From positions 1-64,000 of the IMG/VR virus record IMGVR_UViG_3300050821_000642: a DNA stretch of 64,000 nucleotides; one strand, given 5' to 3'. This stretch comes from a virus. Both the position numbers and the translations under genes were made by a program. Of this stretch, positions 28,923 to 37,520 are shown one piece after another (positions within the stretch are counted from its first letter, which is position 1; each line of letters starts with the position of its first letter). The notes below the pieces were generated by a model that saw nothing but the letters and a program-made list of their open reading frames with translations, searched no databases and had not been told where the DNA came from.

Positions 28923-29392
28923 TTAGCCCGGCCCAGCATGTCATTCTTCAGATGCCCGCGTGGTCGGACCCACGGCGATACATCCTACCCGACCATTCCT
29001 CGGGCGTTAGAGGGCGCGGAGGACATCGCACACCACACATGTGGCGTGATCACTGTCCGCGACCCCAATACCTAATTGGGTCTATCCACTAGCGCTCTCG
29101 ATGTTGGGTAGCTAGCCGACAGCTTACTCTCGGGGGTAAGGGGTGGGGGGTGGCTACCCCATCTGGACCGGGGGGTGGCACCGGGGTGGGCGCTTTTAGG
29201 TGACCACGCAACATATTTGGTCCCCCATATAAACCTCCCTCAATCTGTAATATATTTGGTCCCCCAACCCCTTACCCACATCCACTATCCGTAATTTCCC
29301 AAAATCCGTAGAACTACCCATTGACAAGTATTCACCAAGTATCCGCAAGTACATTACCCAACCTGAGTAAGTCGTCAAAACTATTCAACCTC
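28923..29392. other. Long non-coding region with G-rich tract and direct repeats
   Basis: Contains a G-rich tract (about 29130-29195) with runs of 4-6 G, palindrome copies at 29124 and 29354, and the direct repeat ATATTTGGTCCCCCA at 29213-29227 and 29252-29266, 39 bp apart. ORFs here start at TTG, lack an SD and are not convincing. Position between control region and terminase suggests a packaging or origin site; not proven. Confidence 0.45.
29213..29266. repeat. Two 15-bp direct repeats ATATTTGGTCCCCCA
   Basis: Exact copies at 29213-29227 and 29252-29266. The 39-bp period equals the centre distance of the two perfect palindromes nearby. Could be binding sites of a replication or packaging protein. 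Confidence 0.65.
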
Positions 29393-29421
29393 TTGACAGG
29401 AACAAACCACAATGCTATATG
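29393..29421 (+). promoter_or_regulatory. Main late rightward promoter
   Basis: TTGACA (29393-29398), 17-bp spacer, TATATG (29416-29421) preceded by TGC (extended -10). The strongest sigma-70-like match on this strand before the terminase gene. Confidence 0.75.
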
Positions 29422-29736
29422 TTTTGCCCAGCGGACCCAAGCTCCTGCCACGTAGCGACGGTTCGCCTGTGGTGCAATAACGGCTGACGTACGACGATCA
29501 CGGTATACCGGAGATCGTACTCGAAAGAGGTGAAAGCCAAAGACCACAGAAGCGCGCGAGTATGCCCCCGTTCCCAAGATGTCTGTCCCTTGGGGCGGGG
29601 GTTCTCGTGTTTCTTCTCCCTGCCGAATTAAGGGGTTCGGCGGCGGGAGTAGCGCTGGTATGGCGCAGGGAGAGCACGGGCGCATCAGCCCGTGATTACC
29701 CGCGTGAGTAAGGACCGTGAGTAGGGACGTGGCGCA
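29422..29736 (+). other. Structured 5' leader of the terminase message
   Basis: 315 nt without a convincing gene. Holds the nested hairpin CCCCCG-tt-CCCAAG...CTTGGG-g-CGGGGG (29565-29601), CCGAA/TTCGG (near 29625) and a palindrome copy at 29696. May control late expression by attenuation, or be a packaging signal. No tRNA-like fold recognised. Confidence 0.45.
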
Positions 29737-31242
29737 ATGAGAACCGGGAACACGAAGCAGTCGTGGGTGTACACCGCGCCCCCGACGATAGCACGGTTCA
29801 TAGAAAGTGACGCTTTTGGGCGGTTAATCTGGGGCCCGGTCGGGTCTGGCAAGAGTACAGCTTGTATCGTAGAAACTGCCAGAAGGATGGCGCAACAGGC
29901 TCCCGGTGAAGATGGGTTACGCCATACCCGGTTCGCTATCATCCGCCAGAGCCTTAAAGACCTTAAGGGTACAATCCTCAAAGACATTAGGCAATGGTTC
30001 GGTCCTCTCGCGGATTGGAAGGTGTCTGAGTCTACTCTCTATCTTCGTTTTGGCGACGTAGACAGTGAATGGCCTTTTATCCCTCTCGATGAACCGGATG
30101 ACATTAAACGCTTGCTCAGCTTACAGCTAACCGGCGCATTCATAAACGAGTGTATTGAAACCGACGTGGATATCTTGAGCGATATCGCGGGGCGCGTCGG
30201 CAGATACCCGAACAATGAGTATGGGGCGTGTACGTGGTCGGGCATCTGGATGGACACCAACGCGCCGATCATTCACACCCCGTGGGCGAAATTCATCGAT
30301 GCGCCGCCGCCCGAGTGGCAGGTGTTCCACCAACCGGGGGGTCATACTGATGAAGCAGAAAATCTTGCGCACCTCAACCAGACTGCCGAGACGATGCTCC
30401 TCCCCGAGGATGACCCGAGGCGTATTGAGCAGGGTCGTGGTTACTATAATCGTCTTCTTAGCGTGGGTTCCCCTGACTACGTTCGCCGTTATGTTTGGTC
30501 GCAGTTTGGTCGCGATCCTTCTGGCGCTGCCGTCTTTGCCGAGAGTTTTAAGTACGACTACCACGTCAGCCCCACTCCTCTGGACCCTGTGTATAGCCGC
30601 ATGCTTGTGGTTGGGCAGGATTTCGGGCGCTCTCCTTGGTCCCTCATCACGCAACTCGACCACTCTGGCCGTCTCTTGGTCCTAGAGGAGGTTCCCGGCA
30701 GGGGGCCTACGGGTGAAAATATAGGGTTGCAATTGCATGCGCGGCAAAATCTCATTCCAGTATTGCTACAACAGCGATACGCTGGCCGTCCATTTGTGCT
30801 TGTCGGAGACCCCACCGGAATGGCCCGAGACAGTCTGTTTGAACTCAATGCTTTCGATTTGCTTAAGTCCTGCGGACTGAACGCGGAGCCAGCGCCCACG
30901 AACGACCTTGACCCGCGCATACGAGGTGTGGAGAGCTTCTTCGGGCGCAACGTCGCGGGCGGTCCCGCCATCCTGATCGACGGCACAAGATGTCCAACGT
31001 TAGTCGCCGCACTCAACGGCCAGTACAAGTTCGCCGTCACTCCCGACGCATCTGGAGGGACGTTCCAAAAAACCGTACCGGAAAAGCTTCATCCGTGGTC
31101 CGACGTGGCGGACTGCCTGCAATATGTCTGTCTGGTCACCGGCAATCAGGGGGCTTACGCGTGGGTGTTGGGGCGGGTGGTGGATCGCTTACGCCCTCGA
31201 CGCCCGACGCGGCGACCGATTTCTTCTCTAGCATGGACCTAG
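29737..31242 (+). CDS. terL: Terminase large subunit
   Basis: A 501-aa DNA-packaging motor. The ATPase half has Walker A GPVGSGKST (33-41) and a Walker B-like LTGAFINECIE. The nuclease half has VVGQDFGRSP (about 290) and VLVGDPTGMARD (about 353) as acidic metal-site segments. Start ATG 29737 with AGGGA upstream. Followed by a hairpin and two convergent genes. The C-terminal Arg/Pro-rich tail is variable. Confidence 0.9.
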   Translation: MRTGNTKQSWVYTAPPTIARFIESDAFGRLIWGPVGSGKSTACIVETARRMAQQAPGEDGLRHTRFAIIRQSLKDLKGTILKDIRQWFGPLADWKVSESTLYLRFGDVDSEWPFIPLDEPDDIKRLLSLQLTGAFINECIETDVDILSDIAGRVGRYPNNEYGACTWSGIWMDTNAPIIHTPWAKFIDAPPPEWQVFHQPGGHTDEAENLAHLNQTAETMLLPEDDPRRIEQGRGYYNRLLSVGSPDYVRRYVWSQFGRDPSGAAVFAESFKYDYHVSPTPLDPVYSRMLVVGQDFGRSPWSLITQLDHSGRLLVLEEVPGRGPTGENIGLQLHARQNLIPVLLQQRYAGRPFVLVGDPTGMARDSLFELNAFDLLKSCGLNAEPAPTNDLDPRIRGVESFFGRNVAGGPAILIDGTRCPTLVAALNGQYKFAVTPDASGGTFQKTVPEKLHPWSDVADCLQYVCLVTGNQGAYAWVLGRVVDRLRPRRPTRRPISSLAWT

Positions 31243-31264
31243 GCGCGCGAGGGAGCGCAACAAA

Positions 31265-31282
31265 CCCCGGCTCAAGCCGGGG
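31265..31282. terminator. Bidirectional hairpin between convergent genes
   Basis: CCCCGGCT-CA-AGCCGGGG, perfect 8-bp arms. Read leftward it is followed by GUUUGUUG, acting as terminator for the antisense TerS-like pair; read rightward it follows the TerL stop. Confidence 0.7.
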
Positions 31283-31328
31283 GTCGTTGTCCTCCGAGTA
31301 GATCGTCATCCGGTGTTCGACTTCTTCC

Positions 31329-31637
31329 CTACTCATCGTCGGGCTTCATTTCCGCCACTGGCAGAGGGGAGCCGTGTGCGTAGCGCTCGTAGTTGAGGCG
31401 AAACGCCAGCCCGTTCACCGCGCACGCCAGTGAGTGCGCCCATCCCGGCGTATACGACAGGATGCTCTCGGTCGCTCGCGCCCCATCCGAGTCAGGGTCG
31501 TCGCTGACCACCGCCACCGCCAAACCGAGTGCATGCACTCGGCCTTCTTTTGCATCGCGCAGGCACTCGCGCAGCAGGTTGATTATTTTCTGGTTTGGCT
31601 CCAACGCGCGGGGGATGGCTTTGAGTTTGGGCATCAT
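31329..31637 (-). CDS. Small protein encoded antisense beside the TerS candidate
   Basis: 102 aa from ATG 31637 (SD GGAAG). Helical start (PNQKIINLLRECLRDAKEGRVHALGLAVAVVSDD) and a Gly/Trp-containing C-terminal half. Translationally coupled to the upstream gene (4-nt overlap). Function unknown; it shares the only leftward operon in the late region. Confidence 0.6.
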   Translation of the reverse strand: MMPKLKAIPRALEPNQKIINLLRECLRDAKEGRVHALGLAVAVVSDDPDSDGARATESILSYTPGWAHSLACAVNGLAFRLNYERYAHGSPLPVAEMKPDDE

Positions 31638-32206
31638 AGGTCTTCCTTTTCCATATCTCTCCATATCGCGCTGATGCGCGGGCGGGAGTCCTCCACATCG
31701 CGCGTCGCGTACGCTGACGCGCCTACGCTATCGGGTAACTCACGCGAGTAAGTCTCACTCTCCCCCGGCCCCGTCTGCTCGATCAGCACCGTCTCGCGCC
31801 GCCCCTGCCCGAGGTTGATCTCCAGCTTGAAGAACTGGCCCCCGCCCGGTGGCAGCACGTCCGGGTTACCCAAATTGCCGATCCGGGCGACGATCTCCAA
31901 CGCCTTCACCTTGGAGCTTAGCGGCTCTTTCGGATTGGTCATCTCCTGAAAGAAATGCGGCAGGGCCTGCTCGACGTTGACCGCCGCCTTCAAACGTATC
32001 CGCTTGTGGGTGTTGCTCGCTCCCTCCCACTCGCTGGTGGCTTGGTTGAGGATCAGTTTGAACGTGCGAGTTTCCGCCAGTTCGTTGTAGTCTTCGCGTG
32101 TAAACCCTAGTCGCTTGAACAGTTCATCCTCGTCCTCGACCCCCTTAGCGATGCCGGTCGCCAACTCGCGCAGCAGTTGTTCGTCGTGAATGGTCAGAGA
32201 AGACAT
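31634..32206 (-). CDS. Terminase small subunit-like DNA-binding protein
   Basis: A 190-aa protein. The HTH-like helical N-terminus DEDELFKRLGFTREDYNELAETRTFKLILNQATSEW and the central NVEQALPHFFQEMTNPKEPLSSKVKALEIVARIGNLG match the layout of small terminases in podophages. Encoded on the strand opposite to TerL and portal, which is unusual. A palindrome copy (31736) encodes YSRELP. Start ATG 32206, a few nt after a 10-codon leader ORF. Confidence 0.6.
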   Translation of the reverse strand: MSSLTIHDEQLLRELATGIAKGVEDEDELFKRLGFTREDYNELAETRTFKLILNQATSEWEGASNTHKRIRLKAAVNVEQALPHFFQEMTNPKEPLSSKVKALEIVARIGNLGNPDVLPPGGGQFFKLEINLGQGRRETVLIEQTGPGESETYSRELPDSVGASAYATRDVEDSRPRISAIWRDMEKEDL

Positions 32207-32209
32207 TTT

Positions 32210-32242
32210 TTAATCACCCTCTTGACAGTGATATGACGACAT
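32210..32242 (-). CDS. Possible 10-aa leader peptide ahead of the TerS-like gene
   Basis: AGGAGG, 6 nt, then ATG encoding MSSYHCQEGD and a TAA three nt before the next ATG. The perfect SD and the junction suggest translational coupling or control; too short to be sure. Confidence 0.4.
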   Translation of the reverse strand: MSSYHCQEGD

Positions 32243-32277
32243 GGTATACCTCCTATGTTCACGTGGCAAGTGATTAA
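32210..32277. promoter_or_regulatory. Divergent control region: rightward promoter and inverted repeat
   Basis: Rightward promoter TTGACA (32222-32227), 17 bp, TATACC (32245-32250) with extended -10 TGG, for the portal operon. The region is flanked by TTAATCAC (32210-32217) and GTGATTAA (32270-32277), an inverted repeat that could be an operator for both directions. Confidence 0.65.
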
Positions 32278-32288
32278 GGATAGACGGG

Positions 32289-34856
32289 ATGGCGGCGCTG
32301 CCGGGCGCACCGGCTTTGCGCGTCGTAGGGCGGGACGGCACAGCGCAAGCTCAACAGGTCATGGATGCGGCGCGGGCGCAAGCCTATGCGCCACCTGAGA
32401 ACGCACCTCCGCAAGGTCTAGCCGGTTTCGTAACCGACCAATATACATTGATGCGTCGGCATCGCGACACCGTGGGGCGCGGTTGGTCGGATCGTCTATT
32501 AGCAGCGTTGCGCGCGTTCGATGGGGTGTACGAACCCAACATCATCGAAGAGATCAAACGCTTTGGCGGGAGTAATGTTTACGCCCGTACTATTGCGATG
32601 AAGTGCCGGGGAACCAGTTCCCTTCTTAGAGACGTGTATTTAGGCACCGACCGCCCGTGGGGTATAGAGCCTAGCCCCGACCCCGACGTTCCCGACGAGA
32701 TCGTGCAGGCGATAGGCGAGCATATCTCGGGCGAAGTGACGCAGGCGGTGCAGGCGCATTTCCAAGCGGCGCAGGCCCAGCAAGCGCACGCGATAGGCAC
32801 GGCAGCAGCGCATGCATACGGAGCCGCTACAGGGCAGCACCCATCGTTCGTGGATGCAAGCATCCCCTCACATCAAAGCGGCCCATCTCAAGGCATGCAT
32901 ACGGGTGCTATACCTCCGGGCATACCTCCACCTCCCGGTCAAGGTGCGGGTCTTCCTCCACCCCCGCCGCCCCCTCCGCTGCCCGATCCCTCCGCGATAA
33001 GGCAGCGCTACGAAGACATGATGGAGGATGCGCGCGACCTCGCTAAGCGCCACGCCTCCGACCAAGCAAAGGTGGCCGAAGACAAGTTGGAGGAAAAGCT
33101 GGCGCAGGGCGGGTTCTACACCGCCTTGGCTGAGTTTTTGGTTGACCTGCCGTTGTTCCCCTATGCGGTGATTAAAGGCCCCACCGTTCGTATTAAAACT
33201 CAGGTGAAGTGGTCGAAAGACGTAGCGCCGTGGTCGGGGACTCCCCAAATGCCCCCGCCGCCTCAAGCTCCACCCAACATGCAGGGGCCGCAAGGTAACT
33301 CACTTACACCCTCCCCGCTTACTCAGGGGAGTAACCTTCCCGGCACGCCTCCCCGAACTCCTCCCAAGCAACCCCAGATCGCCAAGCCCATCGTTCAAGA
33401 CGTGCCGATGCTGTGCTGGGAGCGGGTATCGCCTTTCGACATTTATTGGACCCCCGGCGTTGCGGATATAGCCGATGCCAACGTTGTTCAGCGCTCGCGC
33501 CTCACACGTGCCGAAATTAACGACCTTCTCGATCTACCGGGCTTCATCACTGACGAAGTGCGGGCAGTGCTGGACGAGTACGGTAGAGGAGGGTTGGTCG
33601 ATAACTGGGACCAGACCGACGCCGAGCGCGCCATCCTTGAAAGCCGCGAAGACCCAAGGTTCAATCAGTCGGGCTTGATCGCTTGCTTAGAGTTTCAGGG
33701 TAACGCTCAGGGAAGATATCTTCTCGATCTGGGCATGGACCCCACCCTCATTCCCGACCCGCTTAGAGACTACTTTATCAACGCGTGGCTGATTGGGCGG
33801 CACATCATTAAGGTCCAGCTTGCCCCCTCGCCGCGCAAGCGCCACCAATATTACGCCACCAGTTTCGAGAAGGTTCCGGGCAATCCTTGCGGCAATGGCC
33901 TGCCGGATTTGCTGGCGGATATTTCAAGTGTGATGAATGCGACCCTGCGGTCGCTGGTCAACAATCTCTCGATCTCCTCCGGTCCTCAAGCGGTCATCAA
34001 CGATGATCGCTTGAGCGATGGCGAGGATGGCGAGCAGATGTACCCGTGGAAGCGCTGGCATGTCAAATCTGATCCGTTCGGGAACAACACCGAAAAAGCG
34101 GTCGAGTTCTTCTCGCCTGCTAGCAATTCTCAGGAGCTTCTTCAGGTCTATATGGCGTTCTCTGGTTTGGCTGACGAACACTCAGCGATCCCGAAGTTCA
34201 TGACCGGCAACCCGCCTGCGGGCGGGCTGGGGCGCACTGCATCAGGGCTGAGCATGCTGATGCAGAACAGTTCCAAGATACTTCAGACTGTCGCTAGCAA
34301 CATCGACCGGGACGTGATCGAGCCGGTGCTGATGAGCCTGTACGACATGGTGATGCTGACCGACGAGACGGGGATACTGACCGGCGAAGAAAAGGTGCGG
34401 GTGTTGGGTGTGCAAGTCGCGCAACAGCGCGAAACCCAACGCGCCCGTCAGCTTGAGTTCCTGCAACTGACTGGCAACCCCATCGACATGCAGATCATTG
34501 GACCGAAGGGCCGGGCGCAGGTGTTGCGCAATGTCGCTACCGAAATTGGGTTACCCGGCGAGAACATCGTGCCATCTGACGAAGAGATGGATGCGAAGGA
34601 AAAACAAGCACAAATGATGGCCCAACAGCAGGGGATGGTTGGGCATGCGATGGGGCCAAATGGACCGCCCGGACAAGGTGGACAGCCCGGCACACCGCAA
34701 GCAGGGCCTCCATCGGGCGGTGCGCCGGGCGGTGGTGGACCCCCTCAACCGCCGCCCGGTCAGCCGCAAGGGCAGACCCGTGATCAAGGGCCGAGGACAA
34801 ACTTGGTCAACACCAATGCGGGCGGCGGTGCGCCCATAGCGGGAGGTCCACAATGA
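32289..34856 (+). CDS. Portal protein
   Basis: An 855-aa podovirus-type portal with the dodecameric-connector role at the capsid vertex. The core begins about 60 (RHRDTVGRGWSDRLLAALRAFDGVYEPNIIEEIKRFGGSNVYARTIAMKCR), and a later part includes SGLSMLMQNSSKILQTVASNIDRDVIEPVLMSLYDMVM. It carries two Pro/Gly-rich insertions (about 195-235 and 320-360, the second with a palindrome copy at 33319 read LTQGSN) and a disordered Pro-rich C-terminus. SD AAGGA. Overlaps the next gene by 4 nt. Confidence 0.8.
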   Translation: MAALPGAPALRVVGRDGTAQAQQVMDAARAQAYAPPENAPPQGLAGFVTDQYTLMRRHRDTVGRGWSDRLLAALRAFDGVYEPNIIEEIKRFGGSNVYARTIAMKCRGTSSLLRDVYLGTDRPWGIEPSPDPDVPDEIVQAIGEHISGEVTQAVQAHFQAAQAQQAHAIGTAAAHAYGAATGQHPSFVDASIPSHQSGPSQGMHTGAIPPGIPPPPGQGAGLPPPPPPPPLPDPSAIRQRYEDMMEDARDLAKRHASDQAKVAEDKLEEKLAQGGFYTALAEFLVDLPLFPYAVIKGPTVRIKTQVKWSKDVAPWSGTPQMPPPPQAPPNMQGPQGNSLTPSPLTQGSNLPGTPPRTPPKQPQIAKPIVQDVPMLCWERVSPFDIYWTPGVADIADANVVQRSRLTRAEINDLLDLPGFITDEVRAVLDEYGRGGLVDNWDQTDAERAILESREDPRFNQSGLIACLEFQGNAQGRYLLDLGMDPTLIPDPLRDYFINAWLIGRHIIKVQLAPSPRKRHQYYATSFEKVPGNPCGNGLPDLLADISSVMNATLRSLVNNLSISSGPQAVINDDRLSDGEDGEQMYPWKRWHVKSDPFGNNTEKAVEFFSPASNSQELLQVYMAFSGLADEHSAIPKFMTGNPPAGGLGRTASGLSMLMQNSSKILQTVASNIDRDVIEPVLMSLYDMVMLTDETGILTGEEKVRVLGVQVAQQRETQRARQLEFLQLTGNPIDMQIIGPKGRAQVLRNVATEIGLPGENIVPSDEEMDAKEKQAQMMAQQQGMVGHAMGPNGPPGQGGQPGTPQAGPPSGGAPGGGGPPQPPPGQPQGQTRDQGPRTNLVNTNAGGGAPIAGGPQ

Positions 34857-35236
34857 AGGACGAGCAGCTACGCCAGCAAGCCGAAGCGCGCCGCCCGCTG
34901 ATCGAGCAATGGCCGGAAGCGATCCCGTCTGGCTACATCGCGTCAGATGACGCGGTTTTGTACCTCAGACAACGGTTTGGCAAGGCGCTGACCACGGAAA
35001 AACTGAACGCGTTTGAGAGCGGGCAATCAGGGCCGCGCCCGCTCAGAGTGGGCAAACTGATCTGTTACGCCTTCGATGAGGTCGATCTATGGGCCTACCG
35101 CATGCTGACCGGCGTGCCTGCGTCGTGGCGGGAGACGGAGGGCCGGGTCAGCATGGTGCCGCGACTGAAGTGGGAAGACTTGCCAGTGGAGGAACGGCGC
35201 TCGTTGCCGCCCCTCGTGGACGAGGACGAGGAGTAA
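34853..35236 (+). CDS. Small protein, unknown function (MerR-like fold possible)
   Basis: A 127-aa protein. YIASDDAVLYLRQRFGKALTTEKLNAFESGQSGPRPLRVGKLICYAFDEVDLWAYRML looks like an excisionase/MerR-type HTH that reads an argument from a helper domain. ATGA overlap with the portal. In a late operon it may be a head-assembly or packaging accessory; unknown. Confidence 0.6.
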   Translation: MKDEQLRQQAEARRPLIEQWPEAIPSGYIASDDAVLYLRQRFGKALTTEKLNAFESGQSGPRPLRVGKLICYAFDEVDLWAYRMLTGVPASWRETEGRVSMVPRLKWEDLPVEERRSLPPLVDEDEE

Positions 35237-35241
35237 CCCAG

Positions 35242-35604
35242 ATGCCAAGGATCAGAGGAATGAAGGGACCGGGCGCAGCAAAAATGGGCGGCGGCGGGCG
35301 TAAGCCGGGAGCGCCGCCGACGATGATGGCGGGTAAGCCTGCTGGCGGTCCCCCCGCTGGCATTGGCGCTGCCCCGCCGCCGCGTCCAATGCCGCCCAAG
35401 CCGCCGATGGGCGCGGGTGCGCCTCCTCCCATGCCGGGTGGCAGCGGCGGGGGTTTAGGTCCTCCGGGCGGCGGTGGCGGTATGGGCGGCTCAGGCGGGT
35501 TTCAAAAGGGTGGCCCCGCCAAGCGGTTTGAGAAGGGCGGTGCGGTCGGTATCGGTGGCGCGGACACCAAGCCGCGTGTCAAGGGTGGACGCGACCACGA
35601 GTAA
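35242..35604 (+). CDS. Gly/Pro-rich low-complexity protein
   Basis: 120 aa. Gly/Pro/Met runs (about 8-90), then repeated GGPAKRFEKGGAV motifs. KGG...KRFEKGG motifs recur in the next gene and in the two large virion proteins (GGPVTRFDDGG, GGPIQRFNRGG), suggesting a shared short interaction motif. SD GAGGAG. Probably disordered. Confidence 0.6.
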   Translation: MPRIRGMKGPGAAKMGGGGRKPGAPPTMMAGKPAGGPPAGIGAAPPPRPMPPKPPMGAGAPPPMPGGSGGGLGPPGGGGGMGGSGGFQKGGPAKRFEKGGAVGIGGADTKPRVKGGRDHE

Positions 35605-35673
35605 CGAACTCACGTGAGTAACTTTTTCCAGTATGACGACCTTCAACTGGAACTCGATCTAGGAGATAGGAAC

Positions 35674-35961
35674 ATGGGTAAAGAGATGAGCCGGTCGGAG
35701 AAGCCCGATTTTTTCGCCAAGGGCGGCACTGGCAAGATGTTTGAGAAAGGCACTGCGCACGAGGCGCTGTCGGGCGTATCGGGCAAGGCCAGCAATGGCG
35801 GCGCTTCGGGCGAGGTGGCTGACCGGATCGGCCCGGAGAAGGAAGCCTACACCGAAGGCGTGCGGATGGCTGAAGGTGGCGGCTCCAACGAGATGTTCGG
35901 CAAGGGCCACGCGGGTAAGAAGGTGCCGAATATCAGTGGAAAAGCCTCACAAGAGGGTTGA
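35674..35961 (+). CDS. Small Gly/Lys-rich structural-module protein
   Basis: 95 aa from ATG 35674 (SD AGGAGATAGG). FFAKGGTGKMFEKGTAHEALSGVSGKASN and GGGSNEMFGKGHAGKKV are repeats of the KGG/MF-KG type, common in small late proteins near portal genes. Palindrome copy 35606 lies upstream. Role unknown. Confidence 0.6.
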   Translation: MGKEMSRSEKPDFFAKGGTGKMFEKGTAHEALSGVSGKASNGGASGEVADRIGPEKEAYTEGVRMAEGGGSNEMFGKGHAGKKVPNISGKASQEG

Positions 35962-36054
35962 CTTTTAACTCAATCCATGCGTGTAGCGTAGGTTCCTGAT
36001 TTGGTCCCGTTCGTTCCCGTACTGTTCACGGGCAGAAACTTTTAGGGTGACGAC

Positions 36055-36600
36055 ATGACGATCCCGTACAATACGGACCACGGCACCCGTAACGCCGTGC
36101 TGGCGGAACTGGCGGCGGACGTGGTTGCCGCTGGCGGGACAGTGCAGGGCATTATCGCCTCCACTGCCGGGGAGACGCAGCCGAATTGGGTGCTGTTCCT
36201 CAATCGGATCATTGCCGGGGCGAATGGGGTTGGCGGCGGCGCGGCCATCCCGACTTATGTCAGTCTGGACTATAGCGCTTTTCAATCGGTAGTTAAGGCG
36301 GTTCAAGCTAAGCTCTCTACCCCGCCGCCCGCGCCGACCAACACGGTGCTGCCGGTGGCTTCGTTCACCAGCGGCACTGGCGCGTTGGGTTCTGTCGCTA
36401 CTTCCACCAACGGCACGTGGACCGGCTCGCCCACGTTCACGTTCCAATGGCTGCGCAGCGGCGCGAACATCGCCGGGGCGACGGGGGTGAGTTATACTTT
36501 TGTCGCGGCGGACAGCGGCAACACCATCTCACGTCGAACCACCGGCACTAATGCGGGCGGCACGCTGTCAGTGGTGTCGAACACGCTGGATGCGACATGA
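36055..36600 (+). CDS. Protein with C-terminal Ig-like domain
   Basis: 181 aa. Helical N-terminal half (about 1-90), Pro-rich hinge, then an Ig-like domain (about 100-178): GTWTGSPTFTFQWLRSGANIAGATGVSYTFVAADSGNTISRRTTGTNAGGT. Such domains decorate virions and bind surfaces. SD AGGGTGA. Located between portal and scaffold genes, so a head decoration or fibre is plausible. Confidence 0.65.
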   Translation: MTIPYNTDHGTRNAVLAELAADVVAAGGTVQGIIASTAGETQPNWVLFLNRIIAGANGVGGGAAIPTYVSLDYSAFQSVVKAVQAKLSTPPPAPTNTVLPVASFTSGTGALGSVATSTNGTWTGSPTFTFQWLRSGANIAGATGVSYTFVAADSGNTISRRTTGTNAGGTLSVVSNTLDAT

Positions 36601-36956
36601 ACGTGGTGCTTAGAAATTTCCCCAAGCCGCCGCTGGCGGTGGTTCACGCGGACTGCGGTCTGAGTGAGCGCCGGGAGATCGTGGCGCGGATATGCGACCG
36701 GACCAACGAGATTTTGGAGTACTGCTTTGGGCTGGAAAGCTCCAAGGTGCTGGTTCCGGCGCAATCGAACATTGACGAGCGCATGCCCTTGTATTTCCTG
36801 CGTCCGTGTGTTGAGTATATCAATATGATCATCATGACGCAGGGTTTGGATGTTCCGTTGCTGGCGATGCCCGGCGACAACATGGACTACCATCGCTTCG
36901 TGCCGCTGACGCGGGAGATCGCGGAAGCGTTGAACGCGATCATTGAGGAACTGTGA
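36597..36956 (+). CDS. Protein of unknown function
   Basis: A 119-aa alpha/beta protein (ERREIVARICDRTNEILEYCFGL... VEYINMIIMTQGLDVPLLAMPGDNMDYHRF). ATGA overlap with the gene before and a tight junction with the DUF2829 gene after. Not recognised. Confidence 0.55.
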   Translation: MNVVLRNFPKPPLAVVHADCGLSERREIVARICDRTNEILEYCFGLESSKVLVPAQSNIDERMPLYFLRPCVEYINMIIMTQGLDVPLLAMPGDNMDYHRFVPLTREIAEALNAIIEEL

Positions 36957-37249
36957 TGTACGTGGGGGACAAGATGGATATTGGGCAGGCGGTTCGACGG
37001 CTTCTGAGTGGCGGGCGCATCCGGCGCGCGGGGTGGAACGGCAAGGGGGTGTACCTCTTTCTTGTCCCCGGCTCCACGTTCACCGTTGAGGCCGACAGGC
37101 CGATGGGCAAGGCATGCCCCGAGTTGGTCGGCAAGGAGATCGACTACCATGCCCATGTGGACATGAAGACGGCACAGGGGTATGTGGTGCCGTGGCTTTG
37201 CTCGCAGGCCGACCTGCTGGCGGACGATTGGGAGAATGTGGATGGATAA
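36956..37249 (+). CDS. DUF2829 (Tad2-family) protein, candidate anti-Thoeris
   Basis: 97 aa with all the landmarks of the family: MDIGQAVRRLLSGGRIRRAGWNGKGVYLFLVPGS, then IDYHAHVDMKTAQGYVVPWLCSQADLLADDWEN. Tad2 proteins of this fold sequester the gcADPR-type signal of Thoeris defence. The membership is clear; the anti-defence role is inferred. It lies among late genes, and a second divergent copy is at 4668-5045. Confidence 0.8.
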   Translation: MYVGDKMDIGQAVRRLLSGGRIRRAGWNGKGVYLFLVPGSTFTVEADRPMGKACPELVGKEIDYHAHVDMKTAQGYVVPWLCSQADLLADDWENVDG

Positions 37250-37520
37250 GAAATCTGAGCAACGCAAAGATCACAAAGAATGCGGCGACACCGATATCGG
37301 GGTTCACGACTATGGCGCGGGCGGCAAGCGCGAGCAGTTAGCCGGGCTGTGGAGCATCCCCGGCAAGGAGGTGGTTGGGCTTGGCCCCGAGCGGATCATG
37401 ACCAACTGCTACTGCAAGGAGGAGCCGGGCGAGAAGAAAGACAAGCCTGACCTGATGGATCAGATTATCGAGCATGGCCCGCCGCTCCTCAATACCTCAA
37501 AGCCTCATCGAGTGTTTTGA
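37242..37520 (+). CDS. Small protein, unknown function
   Basis: 92 aa from ATG 37242, overlapping the DUF2829 gene by 8 nt. Charged N-terminus, then GVHDYGAGGKREQLAGLWSIPGKEVVGLGPERIMTNCYCKEEPGEKKDK. The C-terminal 15 codons overlap the next gene. Possibly metal binding through CYC; unknown. Confidence 0.5.
   Translation: MDKKSEQRKDHKECGDTDIGVHDYGAGGKREQLAGLWSIPGKEVVGLGPERIMTNCYCKEEPGEKKDKPDLMDQIIEHGPPLLNTSKPHRVF

Noticed and set aside
29124-29200. G-rich tract as a G-quadruplex
   Set aside because: Several runs of 4-6 G exist but four runs with short loops do not occur together; kept only as a composition remark.
29196-29685. Two minus-strand frames (60 and 117 codons) in the control region
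   Set aside because: The first starts at TTG with no SD and owes its repeated peptide to the direct repeats; the second has no SD and a biased composition. Treated as non-coding.
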